A DNA stretch of 38,967 nucleotides. It comes from Phycisphaerae bacterium (lineage in GTDB: Bacteria; Planctomycetota; Phycisphaerae; UBA1845). Position 1 is the first letter of the stretch. Each line of letters opens with the position of its first letter. A program made the position numbers and the translations under genes. This document shows, piece by piece, positions 8,290 through 16,404 of this stretch. The DNA lies in assembly GCA_029260135.1 (NCBI GenBank), contig JAJDDV010000105.1, positions 1 to 38,967 of the forward strand. The letters are read 5' to 3'. The notes under the pieces are model-generated. The model was not told where the DNA came from. It saw only the letters and a program-made list of their open reading frames with translations, and did not search any database.

Positions 8290-9393
8290 TCACACATTGA
8301 GGAACCACTCCGTGATACCGACGATGTAGTGCAAGTTGAGCGTCCAGCGGAGGACCATTTTGATCGGCATGAGCAGCATGGTCAGCAGAAGGAAGCTCAT
8401 CACGCTGTAGCGAAGGAAGCCCATCTGGCGGTACATACGACGGAAAAAGACCAGTAGGATGATTGGGCCTCCCAGGAAATACCCGCCCAGCAGCAAGATG
8501 CCGGGGAGTTCGCGGAGGATGTAGTTACCCGGAATCGGGCGTTGCAGGAACTCGATCCAGAACATGTCTCGCGGCTCGCGGTTCAGCAAAGCGGCGGGGC
8601 GGTTGTGGTCCCAGAATTCGAACGGTCCGAAGAAGTTCCAGTTGGGTCCTCGAAGGAAGGTGCCGAACACGATCAGCACGACCCAGAGGATGACGAACCC
8701 GAAGAGGAAAGTCGAGATCGCGAAGGGGCGTTCCTTGAACGTGTAGTACCCGTTGCCTCGCGGGTTCTTGTCGATGTAGGGGATCGCGATCAGGCCTACG
8801 ATGATCAGCCCCGGGAAGACGACGCCGGCGAGCCAGGGGTCAAAGTAGACGAGCATTTCCTGCAAGCCCAGGAAGTACCAGGGCGCCTTGGCGGGGTTCG
8901 GTGCGACGTTGGGGTCGGCCGGCTGCTCGAGCGGTGCCGGGAGCATGATCGCCCAGACGATCAGGGCAGCGGTACAGATGACCAGCGCGATCAGTTCGAT
9001 GTAGACCAGGTCGGGCCAGACGAGGACCTTGTCGTCGGCGCCGGCTTCGAGAAGCGGTTTGCCTTCCTCCAAGCGTTTGTCGTTGATGGCGGCCTGTCGA
9101 AAGGCGAGCCAGAGGACATAGCTGACGACGACGATCATGATGACGATCGGGACGTTGTCGGCTTTTTGGACGATCTTGACGAAGTTGGGGTCCTGGCAGC
9201 TCACGATGAAGGCGAGGGTGCCCAGCGCGGCGATGGCGCCGGCGACGACGGGTTTCGTGAACCAGCGATAGCCGAGCAGAAACACGATGAGCGCCACGAC
9301 CGAAATGATCAGAAACCAGTGCGGTTCGCAGAGGACGTTGACGAAGTGTTTCACGCTATCCATGGCGGAGTCGGCGGCGAGCAACGCGTCCAT
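8290..9393 (-). CDS. Cytochrome b C-terminal (subunit IV/PetD-like) protein with extra helices
   Basis: A 367-residue integral membrane protein homologous in its middle to subunit IV of b6f complexes. The quinol-site loop reads KAPWYFLGLQE (APWY at 170-173) where b6f and most bc1 proteins have PEWY. Predicted helices: three before the conserved part (about 27-45, 49-66, 81-99), then E, F and G equivalents (about 130-152, 187-207, 225-247), then two more (about 295-317, 328-349). A normal subunit IV has three helices, so this protein has about five extra. RGPNWNFFGP (about 248-257) follows helix G. It is the partner of the cytochrome b6-like gene 71 bases upstream, making a split cytochrome b. 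Alternative start Met11 exists. The family assignment is firm; the consequence of the APWY change for quinone type is inference. Confidence 0.88.
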   Translation of the reverse strand: MDALLAADSAMDSVKHFVNVLCEPHWFLIISVVALIVFLLGYRWFTKPVVAGAIAALGTLAFIVSCQDPNFVKIVQKADNVPIVIMIVVVSYVLWLAFRQAAINDKRLEEGKPLLEAGADDKVLVWPDLVYIELIALVICTAALIVWAIMLPAPLEQPADPNVAPNPAKAPWYFLGLQEMLVYFDPWLAGVVFPGLIIVGLIAIPYIDKNPRGNGYYTFKERPFAISTFLFGFVILWVVLIVFGTFLRGPNWNFFGPFEFWDHNRPAALLNREPRDMFWIEFLQRPIPGNYILRELPGILLLGGYFLGGPIILLVFFRRMYRQMGFLRYSVMSFLLLTMLLMPIKMVLRWTLNLHYIVGITEWFLNV

Positions 9394-9464
9394 CGTTTCC
9401 TTCCATCGTTCCGTAGAAGATTTATGAGGCGGGTCTTACACCCGCACGGAGTCTACGCTTCCTG

Positions 9465-10238
9465 CTAGAGCGGTCCGCTGATTCCGCCGTCTTTTCTCAC
9501 GCGCCAGAAATGGACGGCCAGGAGGACCGTCACGACGACCGGCAGGAACACGCAATGCAGCACGTAGAACCGCAGCAGTGTCGCCGGTCCGACGAAAGTT
9601 CCCGCGAGGAGTCCGAACCGGGCGTCGGAGCCGGCGTGGACGAGCGGGACACCGCCAATTTGGATGAAGGCGGCGCCGGGTCCTTCGTAACCGACGAACG
9701 GCGTTGCGCGCGCCATGTTCGATCCGACGGTGATGGCCCACATCGCCAGTTGATCCCAAGGGAGCAAGTATCCGGTAAACGAGAGGAGCAGCGTCAGCAC
9801 AAGCAGGATGACACCGACACTCCAGTTGAACTCTCGAGGCGGTTTGTAGCTGCCGGTGAGGAAGACGCGCAGCATGTGCAGCCAGATCGTGATGATCATG
9901 GCGTGCGCGCCCCATCGATGGAGTTCTCGCTGCAGGCCTAGCGTCACGTGGGCGCGGAAGCCTTCGATGTCGAAGTAGGCGTATTCGACCGTGGGGCGAT
10001 AGTAGAACATCAGCAGTACGCCTGTGACGACCTCGACGAGGAAGAGGAAGAACGTCAGTCCTCCCATGCACCACGTGAAGGAGAGTCGGATACCGCTCTT
10101 GCGAATCGCTACGGGGTGCAGGTGCAGGAAGACGTTGCTCAGGATCGCCATCGCGCGGGTCCGGCGGTCGCGCGGGACGCCATGGCGAAAGACGCTTCCC
10201 CAAATCTGTCCCTCTCTAACCCAGTTCATCAGCCGCAT
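9465..10238 (-). CDS. petB: Cytochrome b6-type subunit (N-terminal cytochrome b)
   Basis: A 257-residue membrane protein with the four-helix haem-binding half of cytochrome b. The bis-His ligand pairs are H107/H121 (13 residues between) and H228/H243 (14 residues between); this b6-type spacing in the second pair separates it from bc1 cytochrome b. Cys57 in FTWCMGG corresponds by context to the b6f cysteine (Cys35 of plant b6) that covalently holds the extra haem c-n near the inner quinone site. PW in GYLLPWDQ and the C-terminal [10 protein letters not shown] also match b6. The start at 10238 has AGGAAA 6 bases upstream. It sits between the ferredoxin-Rieske gene and the subunit IV gene. It oxidises quinol together with the Rieske protein and passes the second electron across the membrane. 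The gene symbol reflects b6-like features, not a photosynthetic role. Confidence 0.9.
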   Translation of the reverse strand: MRLMNWVREGQIWGSVFRHGVPRDRRTRAMAILSNVFLHLHPVAIRKSGIRLSFTWCMGGLTFFLFLVEVVTGVLLMFYYRPTVEYAYFDIEGFRAHVTLGLQRELHRWGAHAMIITIWLHMLRVFLTGSYKPPREFNWSVGVILLVLTLLLSFTGYLLPWDQLAMWAITVGSNMARATPFVGYEGPGAAFIQIGGVPLVHAGSDARFGLLAGTFVGPATLLRFYVLHCVFLPVVVTVLLAVHFWRVRKDGGISGPL

Positions 10239-10356
10239 TGGCGTTTCCTACCTACGTATGTTGAACGCTTGCTTGTGGCGCTCGTTGACTGCTTTTCGTT
10301 CTGAATCCAACGGTTTTGGGCACTTGGACCCGGTTCCGGCGTTCTTCCGTATTTTT

Positions 10357-11403
10357 CTAGACCTCAAGGTAGCTTCCGGGTTGATCCCACTGGCCTAGTT
10401 CGTACTGATACTTCTTGCTCTTGTCCACGATGACGATTCCGGCGTCGACGAAGACGCGGAAGCGTTCGAGTGGGCGAGGCGTCGGGCCTTCGAAATTAAT
10501 GCCGTCCGGCTTGTATCCGCTGCCGTGGCAAGGGCATTTGAACTTTCGATCATTGACCAGCCAGTTCGGGATGCAGCCCAGATGGGTACAGATGATGTTC
10601 AAGGCGGCGAGGCGGTTGCCGTCGCGAATCATCCAGATTCCCTGGGGTTTGAAGTCCTCGTTGACGTCGCCGTGAGTCATCTCGGCGTATTGCTGGAGCT
10701 TTCCGACGCGGACGCGCGGGTCGGGTTCCTCTAAGACGTTTGGCATGAGGAAGCGAGCCATCGCCGGGCCCACGGATACTCCCAACCCGGTTCCGAACGC
10801 ACACCATCCTACGGTTAGTGCTGCGCCGCTGAGCATCGAGCGTCGGTTGGCGTCGGGGTCTTTCTTTGCCTTTCGTGCCGCCTCGAGGATCTTGGCTTGC
10901 CTGGCATCCGGTGGAAGCTCGCGCGGATCCTTGCGTCTCACCGCTTCAACGCCTGCGGGAATCTCCTGCTCCTTCCGGCGGATTCCGGCGGTTCCACCTC
11001 GCGATGTTGCGGCCTTGAGGAGGGCGGCGATCGCGGGGTCCGACTCGCCCGCCGTCGAGGCGGGGGCGTCCGCCTTCTTCGAGGCGACCTCGGCGGGCTT
11101 CTGTTCTGCTTTGGGTCTGGTCTGGGGCTCCTCACCGGCGGCGGCGGGCGCCGGGTCGACCTGGTCGTCGGGGACTTCCTCGGTGACGGTATCGAACTTG
11201 ATGACGTCGACGGGGCATTCCTCGGCTGCGTCGAAGATTTCCTGGGTCAGGGGCTTGTTGAAATCCTCCTGCAGGGCGGCCGGTCGAATCACGCAGGTTT
11301 CTTCCTGCACTTCGAACACGGTCGGTGCCGCGGTTTCACAGGCGTCGCAAACGATGCAGCCCTCTTCGATCCAGACCTTTGTGACCAGCTCTTTGGAAGC
11401 CAT
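10357..11403 (-). CDS. Ferredoxin-Rieske fusion iron-sulfur protein
   Basis: A 348-residue protein with two different Fe-S modules. Residues 1-75 are a short ferredoxin-like domain with C16-x2-C19-x2-C22 and a later CP (C63), enough for one [4Fe-4S] or [3Fe-4S] cluster. An Ala/Pro/Lys/Glu-rich linker (75-185) leads to a membrane anchor (about 190-218). A Rieske domain follows, with CTHLGC (C272, H274, C277) and CPCHGS (C290, C292, H293), the full set of [2Fe-2S] ligands plus the disulfide cysteines. Ordinary Rieske subunits are about 150-200 residues and lack the ferredoxin part. The anchor position implies that the ferredoxin domain is cytoplasmic and the Rieske domain is outside. It may bring in electrons or a regulatory contact from a cytoplasmic donor. 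It lies 118 bases before cytochrome b6 and 32 bases after the HEAT protein. The two domains are certain; the function of the fusion is not. Confidence 0.9.
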   Translation of the reverse strand: MASKELVTKVWIEEGCIVCDACETAAPTVFEVQEETCVIRPAALQEDFNKPLTQEIFDAAEECPVDVIKFDTVTEEVPDDQVDPAPAAAGEEPQTRPKAEQKPAEVASKKADAPASTAGESDPAIAALLKAATSRGGTAGIRRKEQEIPAGVEAVRRKDPRELPPDARQAKILEAARKAKKDPDANRRSMLSGAALTVGWCAFGTGLGVSVGPAMARFLMPNVLEEPDPRVRVGKLQQYAEMTHGDVNEDFKPQGIWMIRDGNRLAALNIICTHLGCIPNWLVNDRKFKCPCHGSGYKPDGINFEGPTPRPLERFRVFVDAGIVIVDKSKKYQYELGQWDQPGSYLEV

Positions 11404-11435
11404 GATCCGTGCATCCTTCTGACAGGGTGTTCGCG

Positions 11436-12536
11436 TCAGGTCGACCGCCGTGATTTTACGGCTTCATCGGCCCTGGTACGAACCACCGGGGACACGTCTG
11501 ACGTCAACTGTTCGATCGCCTCCCAGACGGCGGGGTCTCGCAGGTTTGATGCTGCGTTTATGGCGGCGATCAGTAACTCCTCCACGCGTTGCGGAGGCAT
11601 TTTATATCGCTGTGTTTGACTGGAGTCCTCAGCGGTCTGGTACCTGTTCTCGGCGCTGAGGAAGTCGCGATCGAGGAGATCGAGGAGCGTCGACTTTCCG
11701 GCATCACTTCCCAAGCGCGCCAGCGCAAGTGAGGCGGACCAGGCGACCTCGCCTTCTTCCCTGAGTCGAGTCGCCGACAGTGCGCGGATGACGCGGACGT
11801 CTGAATCGGCGGCGAGAAGCGACAGGACGGTACAGGCCATCAGGTGCGTTTCGGAGGAGTAGGCGTCTCCCAGCAGGTTGAGCATCGGGTCCACGGCGCC
11901 TTTTGCCGCGGGTAGGTCATGGAGATCGCCGAGGGCGTGCATGGCGGTCTGCACGTAGGGTTCTCGCCCTGTACGGATGATTTCGATCAGGCGTTGCACG
12001 GCGATCGGCTCGCGCGTGCGACCGAGCGCGAGAATCAGAAACTCGAGTCGACGCGAGCGCACCGCTTGTTGGCGAGATCGCTGAGCCCCGACGGTAGGGA
12101 TACTCTCGAGATCGCCGAATCCGGCCTCGACCAGTGAGTGGACACGCCGGGCGACGGTTTCGAGTTCGACCTGTGTGAGGCCGGTCTCTTCGCCTTTGTT
12201 TTTGAGCTGTAGGCTCAGTTCGAGCGCGGCCTGCCAGAGCTGCTTTTCTCGGGGGAGCAGAAGTCCGAGGCTCTTCTCTCCACTGCTGGCTTCGAGTGTG
12301 TCGAGCAGCTCTGCCATCGGGCGCTCCTGGTGCGCCGAGGGTGCACCGAAGAGGAAGACGACGAGTACAGCGCCACCGACGATTGTGCCGACGATGACCA
12401 ACGGGACGGCAAAGAGCTGTCCCATCAAGGAAGGTGTCATCGGTGCGATGTCCGGCGTTGCGTCGCCTTCGCCCTGGGAAGGAGCGCCGGCGATGGGGTC
12501 ATCGTCGGAACTTGTCGTTGAACGGTCGGTTTCCAT
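11436..12536 (-). CDS. Membrane-anchored HEAT-repeat protein, first gene of the bc operon
   Basis: A 366-residue protein. A Ser/Asp/Pro-rich cytoplasmic N terminus (1-37) is followed by one membrane helix (about 40-65) and then an all-helical region. That region (about 160-365) reads as HEAT-like repeats, with units such as RREPYVQTAMHALGDL-type helices, SETHLMACTVLSLLAAD, GEVAWSASLALARLGSD and VEELLIAAINAASNLRD. No catalytic motif or haem site is visible. It is the promoter-proximal gene of the operon, 32 bases ahead of the ferredoxin-Rieske gene. HEAT solenoids are usually docking surfaces, so an assembly or stabilising role for the complex is a reasonable guess, but nothing in the sequence proves it. 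The start codon choice (12536) has no strong ribosome site. Confidence 0.75.
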   Translation of the reverse strand: METDRSTTSSDDDPIAGAPSQGEGDATPDIAPMTPSLMGQLFAVPLVIVGTIVGGAVLVVFLFGAPSAHQERPMAELLDTLEASSGEKSLGLLLPREKQLWQAALELSLQLKNKGEETGLTQVELETVARRVHSLVEAGFGDLESIPTVGAQRSRQQAVRSRRLEFLILALGRTREPIAVQRLIEIIRTGREPYVQTAMHALGDLHDLPAAKGAVDPMLNLLGDAYSSETHLMACTVLSLLAADSDVRVIRALSATRLREEGEVAWSASLALARLGSDAGKSTLLDLLDRDFLSAENRYQTAEDSSQTQRYKMPPQRVEELLIAAINAASNLRDPAVWEAIEQLTSDVSPVVRTRADEAVKSRRST

Positions 12537-13010
12537 GAAGTCAAGCCGCGCCGAGCCTGCGGACGCGGATCATACCCGTTTCGTGGCGTCGAGCCCACCA
12601 ACCGGCGAGATCCGGCACTCACCCGTCGTCGGTGTGATTGCCGACAAACGGAGTGAGGGCGATGCCTGGAGGCGGTCCCCGACGTCGAGCGAGAGGCACG
12701 GCCTGAGCCGGGCAGCCCGCTGGCGGTTCAGTCTTCCTAAGTTAGCTATTTGGTGATCGCGAGGGCCGGATCATCTTGTCCGGATGGGCCCGCCGGCGAA
12801 CGCCGGGAGACGCCGACGCCGCAATAGGCGCATTGTTCCGATGATTAAGGAACGCGTCAACCGATTCGCGGGGAGATTCTGCGGGTGGTCGCGAGGTCTT
12901 GCCGGAGGTGCATGATCCGAAAACTGACGGGCGTGGGTGGTTTTCTTGTGCGTGGGACGCGTTTGATCTGAAAAGCAGGTGACGTACACTTCGACATCGG
13001 AGGTGTGACC
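12537..13010. other. Divergent intergenic region between bc operon and antiporter
   Basis: 474 bases without a convincing gene; it must hold the promoters of both the leftward bc operon and the rightward antiporter. On the minus strand TATGAT (12569-12574) is a possible -10 for the operon, but no good -35 lies at the right distance. A short inverted repeat GTTCC/GGAAC (12835-12839 and 12849-12853) and a GC hairpin CCGGCG-aa-CGCCGG (near 12792-12805) are present. CGGAGG at 12998-13003 is the ribosome site of the antiporter. Confidence 0.4.
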
Positions 13011-15017
13011 GTGATCGAAACAAGCGTTGAATCCAGAATTTGCAGTCGGAAACGACGAAATCGTGTCTTGGGCCTTCTTGCACTCGTGGTGGTGCCCTGC
13101 CTTGCCCTGGCCGCCCAGGAGCCGGATCCGGGGCAGGTAGAGGACACGTCGCAAACGCAGCCGCAGGTTGAGCCCCCAGTGGGGGATGCTGCGGCAGGGG
13201 TGGCTGAGCCAGGGGGTACTCCGGTTGGCGAAGCGGAGCTGCTGGGTGAACCATCGGGAATGGACCCGGTCTCTGACTACGGATTGTGGGTGTTAACGCC
13301 GGCGATTGTGGCCATCTTCCTTGCCATTTTCACGCGACAGGTCGTTCCGGCACTGCTCATCGGGATCTTCGTTGCGGCATTTATGGCACTTCCCTGTCGT
13401 CCGCCGGAGGATTCCTATCGGGAGGCCGGCACGGTCGTCGGTGGCGTGCGTCTGACGGTGGAACAGTACATTTTTGGAGCGATCAGCGAGCCTCCTGAGG
13501 AGGAGAAGAACTTTGCCCACCTGAAGATCATCTTGTTCACACTCATCATCGGCTTCGTCGTCGGGGTCATTGGTCGCAATGGCGGAACGGCAGGCATGGT
13601 CAGTCTGATTGCGGGCGAGACCCGGTCTCGTCGGCGGGGGGCGTTGACGGCCTGGTTTGCGGGCTTGGTCGTCTTCTTCGACGACTACGCCAACACGATG
13701 ATCGTGGGGCCGACGATGCGATCGGTCTTCGATAGGCTACGGCTTTCAAGGGCTAAATTGGCGTACATCGTCGACTCGACCGCCGCCCCGGTGTCATCCA
13801 TAGCATTGATTGGAACATGGGTTGGCACTGAAGTAGGGCTGATCCAGCAGGGGCTCGATGATGTTGCCCGGTCGGGGGCGCCGATGCTTCAGTCGAGCGG
13901 TGAGCCGCTGACGGGGATGCAGGGCTTTCTATACAGCATTCCGTACCGATTCTATCCCCTTCTTGCCTTGGTGCTTGTCTTCCTCGTTGCTGTGACGGGC
14001 CGGGACTTCGGGCCGATGAAGCGTTCCGAGCGGAAATCGCTGAGTAAGGTCGACCCCGTGCCAGCGGTTTCCGTATCGGCTGACTCGTCGTCGGGGTTGG
14101 CACCGCCAAGATGGTGGTTAGGCATCATTCCAATTGCCGTGCTCGTGATCGGGACGCTTGGGGTCTTGGCAGCGTCGGGGCTCTCTTCCGCGAGTACGGT
14201 CGCGGCCATGAATGCGCTCGGGGCGGACGGCGAGCGACTCTGGGAACAGAAGGCGTGGTGGGATCAGGCGTCATCCGTCATCGGCAACGCGGATACCGGG
14301 TTGTCGATTTTCTACGGCGCGTTTCTGGCGGCAGTGGTGGCCGTGCTGCTCACGATGCTCGCCCGTGCGTGTTCTGCACGCGATGCTGTGGATGCCGGGC
14401 TCGAAGGTCTGGCACGGATGTCGCCGGCCATTGTGATTCTCGTTCTTGCATGGGCGTTGTCGACTGTCTTACGTGACCTCCAACTAGGGCAGATCGTAGC
14501 GGATCACCTGGATCGAGCCGAATTCGACCCGAAGTGGCTGCCCATGTGTGTCTTCATTACTGCGGCATTGGTGTCGTTTGCCACGGGTACCTCTTGGGGA
14601 ACAATGGGAATTCTCTGTCCGATGACGGTCGCCATCGGGGCGCGATTGGTTTTGGAGGTTAATCCGACCGAGGCGATGCCGCTGATGTACGCGTCTATCG
14701 GCAGTGTGCTGGCTGGTGCGGTCTTCGGGGATCATTGTTCGCCGATCAGTGACACGACGGTGCTATCGTCGATTGCTGCGGGGTGCCGGCACGAGGAGCA
14801 CGTGTGGACGCAGATTCCGTATGCGTTGGTTGCCGGCGTTGCGGCCATCGGTTTGGGTGACGTGCTCTGCAGTGTGTACCATCAGCCTTGGTATTACGGT
14901 TTGGGCGCTGGTTGCGTATTCCTGTTCCTTTGGGTGTTTATCGTCGGGCGTCGTCCGGTGGCCAGCCCCGCGGAGGCGCTGCCGGATCCGGAGCCGAATC
15001 TGAGCGTGGGTGCCTGA
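13011..15017 (+). CDS. NhaC-family Na+/H+ antiporter with signal-peptide-like N terminus
   Basis: About 668 residues. I chose the GTG at 13011 because GGAGG (12999-13003) is 7 bases upstream of it and only 1 base from the other in-frame GTG at 13005. Signature segments of the NhaC/Na_H_antiporter family are present: VFFDDYANTMIVGPTMR (near residue 220), STAAPVSSIALIGTWVG soon after, and GDHCSPISDTTVLSS (near residue 573). At least ten hydrophobic helices are visible. It exchanges external H+ or Na+ across the cytoplasmic membrane for pH and sodium balance. The first 35 residues look like a cleavable signal peptide (basic, hydrophobic, AAQ-E), followed by about 50 residues rich in Glu, Pro and Gly before the first transport helix, which is unusual for the family. 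It is divergently transcribed from the bc operon, which may share its energetics (proton or sodium gradient). Confidence 0.88.
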   Translation: MIETSVESRICSRKRRNRVLGLLALVVVPCLALAAQEPDPGQVEDTSQTQPQVEPPVGDAAAGVAEPGGTPVGEAELLGEPSGMDPVSDYGLWVLTPAIVAIFLAIFTRQVVPALLIGIFVAAFMALPCRPPEDSYREAGTVVGGVRLTVEQYIFGAISEPPEEEKNFAHLKIILFTLIIGFVVGVIGRNGGTAGMVSLIAGETRSRRRGALTAWFAGLVVFFDDYANTMIVGPTMRSVFDRLRLSRAKLAYIVDSTAAPVSSIALIGTWVGTEVGLIQQGLDDVARSGAPMLQSSGEPLTGMQGFLYSIPYRFYPLLALVLVFLVAVTGRDFGPMKRSERKSLSKVDPVPAVSVSADSSSGLAPPRWWLGIIPIAVLVIGTLGVLAASGLSSASTVAAMNALGADGERLWEQKAWWDQASSVIGNADTGLSIFYGAFLAAVVAVLLTMLARACSARDAVDAGLEGLARMSPAIVILVLAWALSTVLRDLQLGQIVADHLDRAEFDPKWLPMCVFITAALVSFATGTSWGTMGILCPMTVAIGARLVLEVNPTEAMPLMYASIGSVLAGAVFGDHCSPISDTTVLSSIAAGCRHEEHVWTQIPYALVAGVAAIGLGDVLCSVYHQPWYYGLGAGCVFLFLWVFIVGRRPVASPAEALPDPEPNLSVGA

Positions 15018-15057
15018 GCGGCTGCTTCGCTCGAAACATCGAACGGGTGCATAAGAA

Positions 15058-15087
15058 GAGGCCGCCTTCGATAACGAAGACGGCCTC
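15058..15087. terminator. Bidirectional hairpin terminator
   Basis: GAGGCCGCCTTCG (15058-15070) pairs with CGAAGACGGCCTC (15075-15087) with a single mismatch and a 4-base loop. A-rich sequence precedes it and CTTGCTTC follows. It lies 41 bases after the antiporter stop and 40 bases beyond the end of the convergent gene, so it can serve both strands. Confidence 0.75.
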
Positions 15088-15126
15088 CTTGCTTCAACAA
15101 AACGGTCTATTCCGCTCTGTCACCGA

Positions 15127-16404
15127 CTACGGCGCCGGACAGAAACAGAAGCCATCGAACGCGGCGGTATCTCCATCCGCGCACCCTGGGCCGGACTGCC
15201 AGTTCGTTACGTTCTGCACGTCGTTGGCATCGACGTCGCAGTCTCCGTCAAGATCCTGACGGAACGTCCCTCGAAGCGGGTGGCCTTCTATCTGGAATAC
15301 CGCTATTCCCCAGCCAGTCGGCGTATAGTCGCAGACATCGAACTCGTTGAGCACGCCGTCGCCATCGATGTCCGGGTCGCAGTTGTCGTCGACCAAGTCA
15401 CCGTCACAGTCCGAGGTGTCCGGATCGCACGGATCGCCCATTCCGTCGCCGTCGCAATCGTCCTGTCCCGGATTGAAGACGAGCGGGCAGTTATCCTCTG
15501 AGTCGCACTCGCCATCGCCGTCGGTGTCGTCGGGGTTGTCGAGCGGACAGGGATCGCAGACGTCGCCGACGCCGTCGCCGTCACCATCGGCTTGATCCGG
15601 GTTGTAGTCGTCAGCGCAATTGTCGCAGAGGTCGCCTTCCTCGTCGCCGTCCACATCCGACTGATTCGGGTTCGTGACTGTGGGGCAGTTATCGCAGGCG
15701 TCACCGAGGTAGTCGCCGTCCGAATTCGTTTGATCGGGATTGGCGATGAAGACGCAATTGTCGCAGTCGTCGCCCAGGCCGTCTCCGTCTGTGTCAATCT
15801 GATAGGGGTTGTAAAACCACGGGCAGTTGTCGCAGGCGTCGGGGTGTAGATCGCCGTCCCAGTCGGCGGCACAAGCCTCGCCGTTGTTGCTGGCATACCC
15901 ACCTCGTGCGAGGCAGGTGGACTCGGGAAGATCCGAACAGGTCTGCTCGGGGGGAGTGGTTCCGGAAACCGCCTGGCAGCAATCGACGCTGGTGCAGACA
16001 GCCGTGGCACAGGTTGAACCGTAACCTGCGGCGACACCGCCGAGATCGTCACAGCATATTACGTCGGCGTCGATACATGTCCCGTCGGGCATGCAGCAGG
16101 CTCGCATTCCGCCACAACGTGAGTTGCGGCCTTGCGAGGCGCAGTACGAAGTCGTCGTGTGGACTATGCCGTCCCCGTCTCTTCCTGCGGTCGCCTCTTC
16201 GTGGGGTGGTGGGCAGCACATGCCGACCACGTTTCCTTGTTCTTCGCAACAGGAGCCGTTGCCTCGACAATAGGCTGTATACTCCGGGCCTGGCCCTGGG
16301 ATATCAGCGGCTTGGACGACCGTTCCAAGTGCCATGTAGCTTCCGGCGACGATCGCCAGGAGGCAGAAGATGCGCAGTCCTTTCGGGGCTTCACTGGTGT
16401 TCAT
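15127..16404 (-). CDS. Secreted Cys-rich protein with thrombospondin type-3 repeats
   Basis: About 425 residues. The start at 16404 (MNTSEAPKG) has GGAAGGGA 6-7 bases upstream and leaves a proper signal peptide (cleavage near VQAADI); a longer frame upstream lacks this. After the signal come Cys-rich planctomycete modules ([21 protein letters not shown]). A run of about seven or eight thrombospondin type-3 calcium-binding units follows, each DxDGDGxGDxCDNCP..NPDQ-like, over roughly residues 165-345. Near the C terminus [13 protein letters not shown] resembles one dockerin calcium loop. TSP3 strings form stiff calcium-loaded rods, so this is likely a cell-surface or matrix protein. It is convergent with the antiporter and has its own leader. 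No enzyme domain is seen. Confidence 0.85.
   Translation of the reverse strand: MNTSEAPKGLRIFCLLAIVAGSYMALGTVVQAADIPGPGPEYTAYCRGNGSCCEEQGNVVGMCCPPPHEEATAGRDGDGIVHTTTSYCASQGRNSRCGGMRACCMPDGTCIDADVICCDDLGGVAAGYGSTCATAVCTSVDCCQAVSGTTPPEQTCSDLPESTCLARGGYASNNGEACAADWDGDLHPDACDNCPWFYNPYQIDTDGDGLGDDCDNCVFIANPDQTNSDGDYLGDACDNCPTVTNPNQSDVDGDEEGDLCDNCADDYNPDQADGDGDGVGDVCDPCPLDNPDDTDGDGECDSEDNCPLVFNPGQDDCDGDGMGDPCDPDTSDCDGDLVDDNCDPDIDGDGVLNEFDVCDYTPTGWGIAVFQIEGHPLRGTFRQDLDGDCDVDANDVQNVTNWQSGPGCADGDTAAFDGFCFCPAP

Noticed and set aside
8542..9468. 308-codon plus-strand frame opposite the cytochrome b subunit IV gene
   Set aside because: It is antisense to a conserved membrane protein; the product is an Asp/Glu-rich artefact of complementing hydrophobic codons.
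15303..16052. Other-frame long ORFs across the TSP3 gene
   Set aside because: They arise from the periodic GAC/GAT repeats of the calcium-binding protein; the products are low complexity (Thr/Ala/Ile or Ser/Pro).
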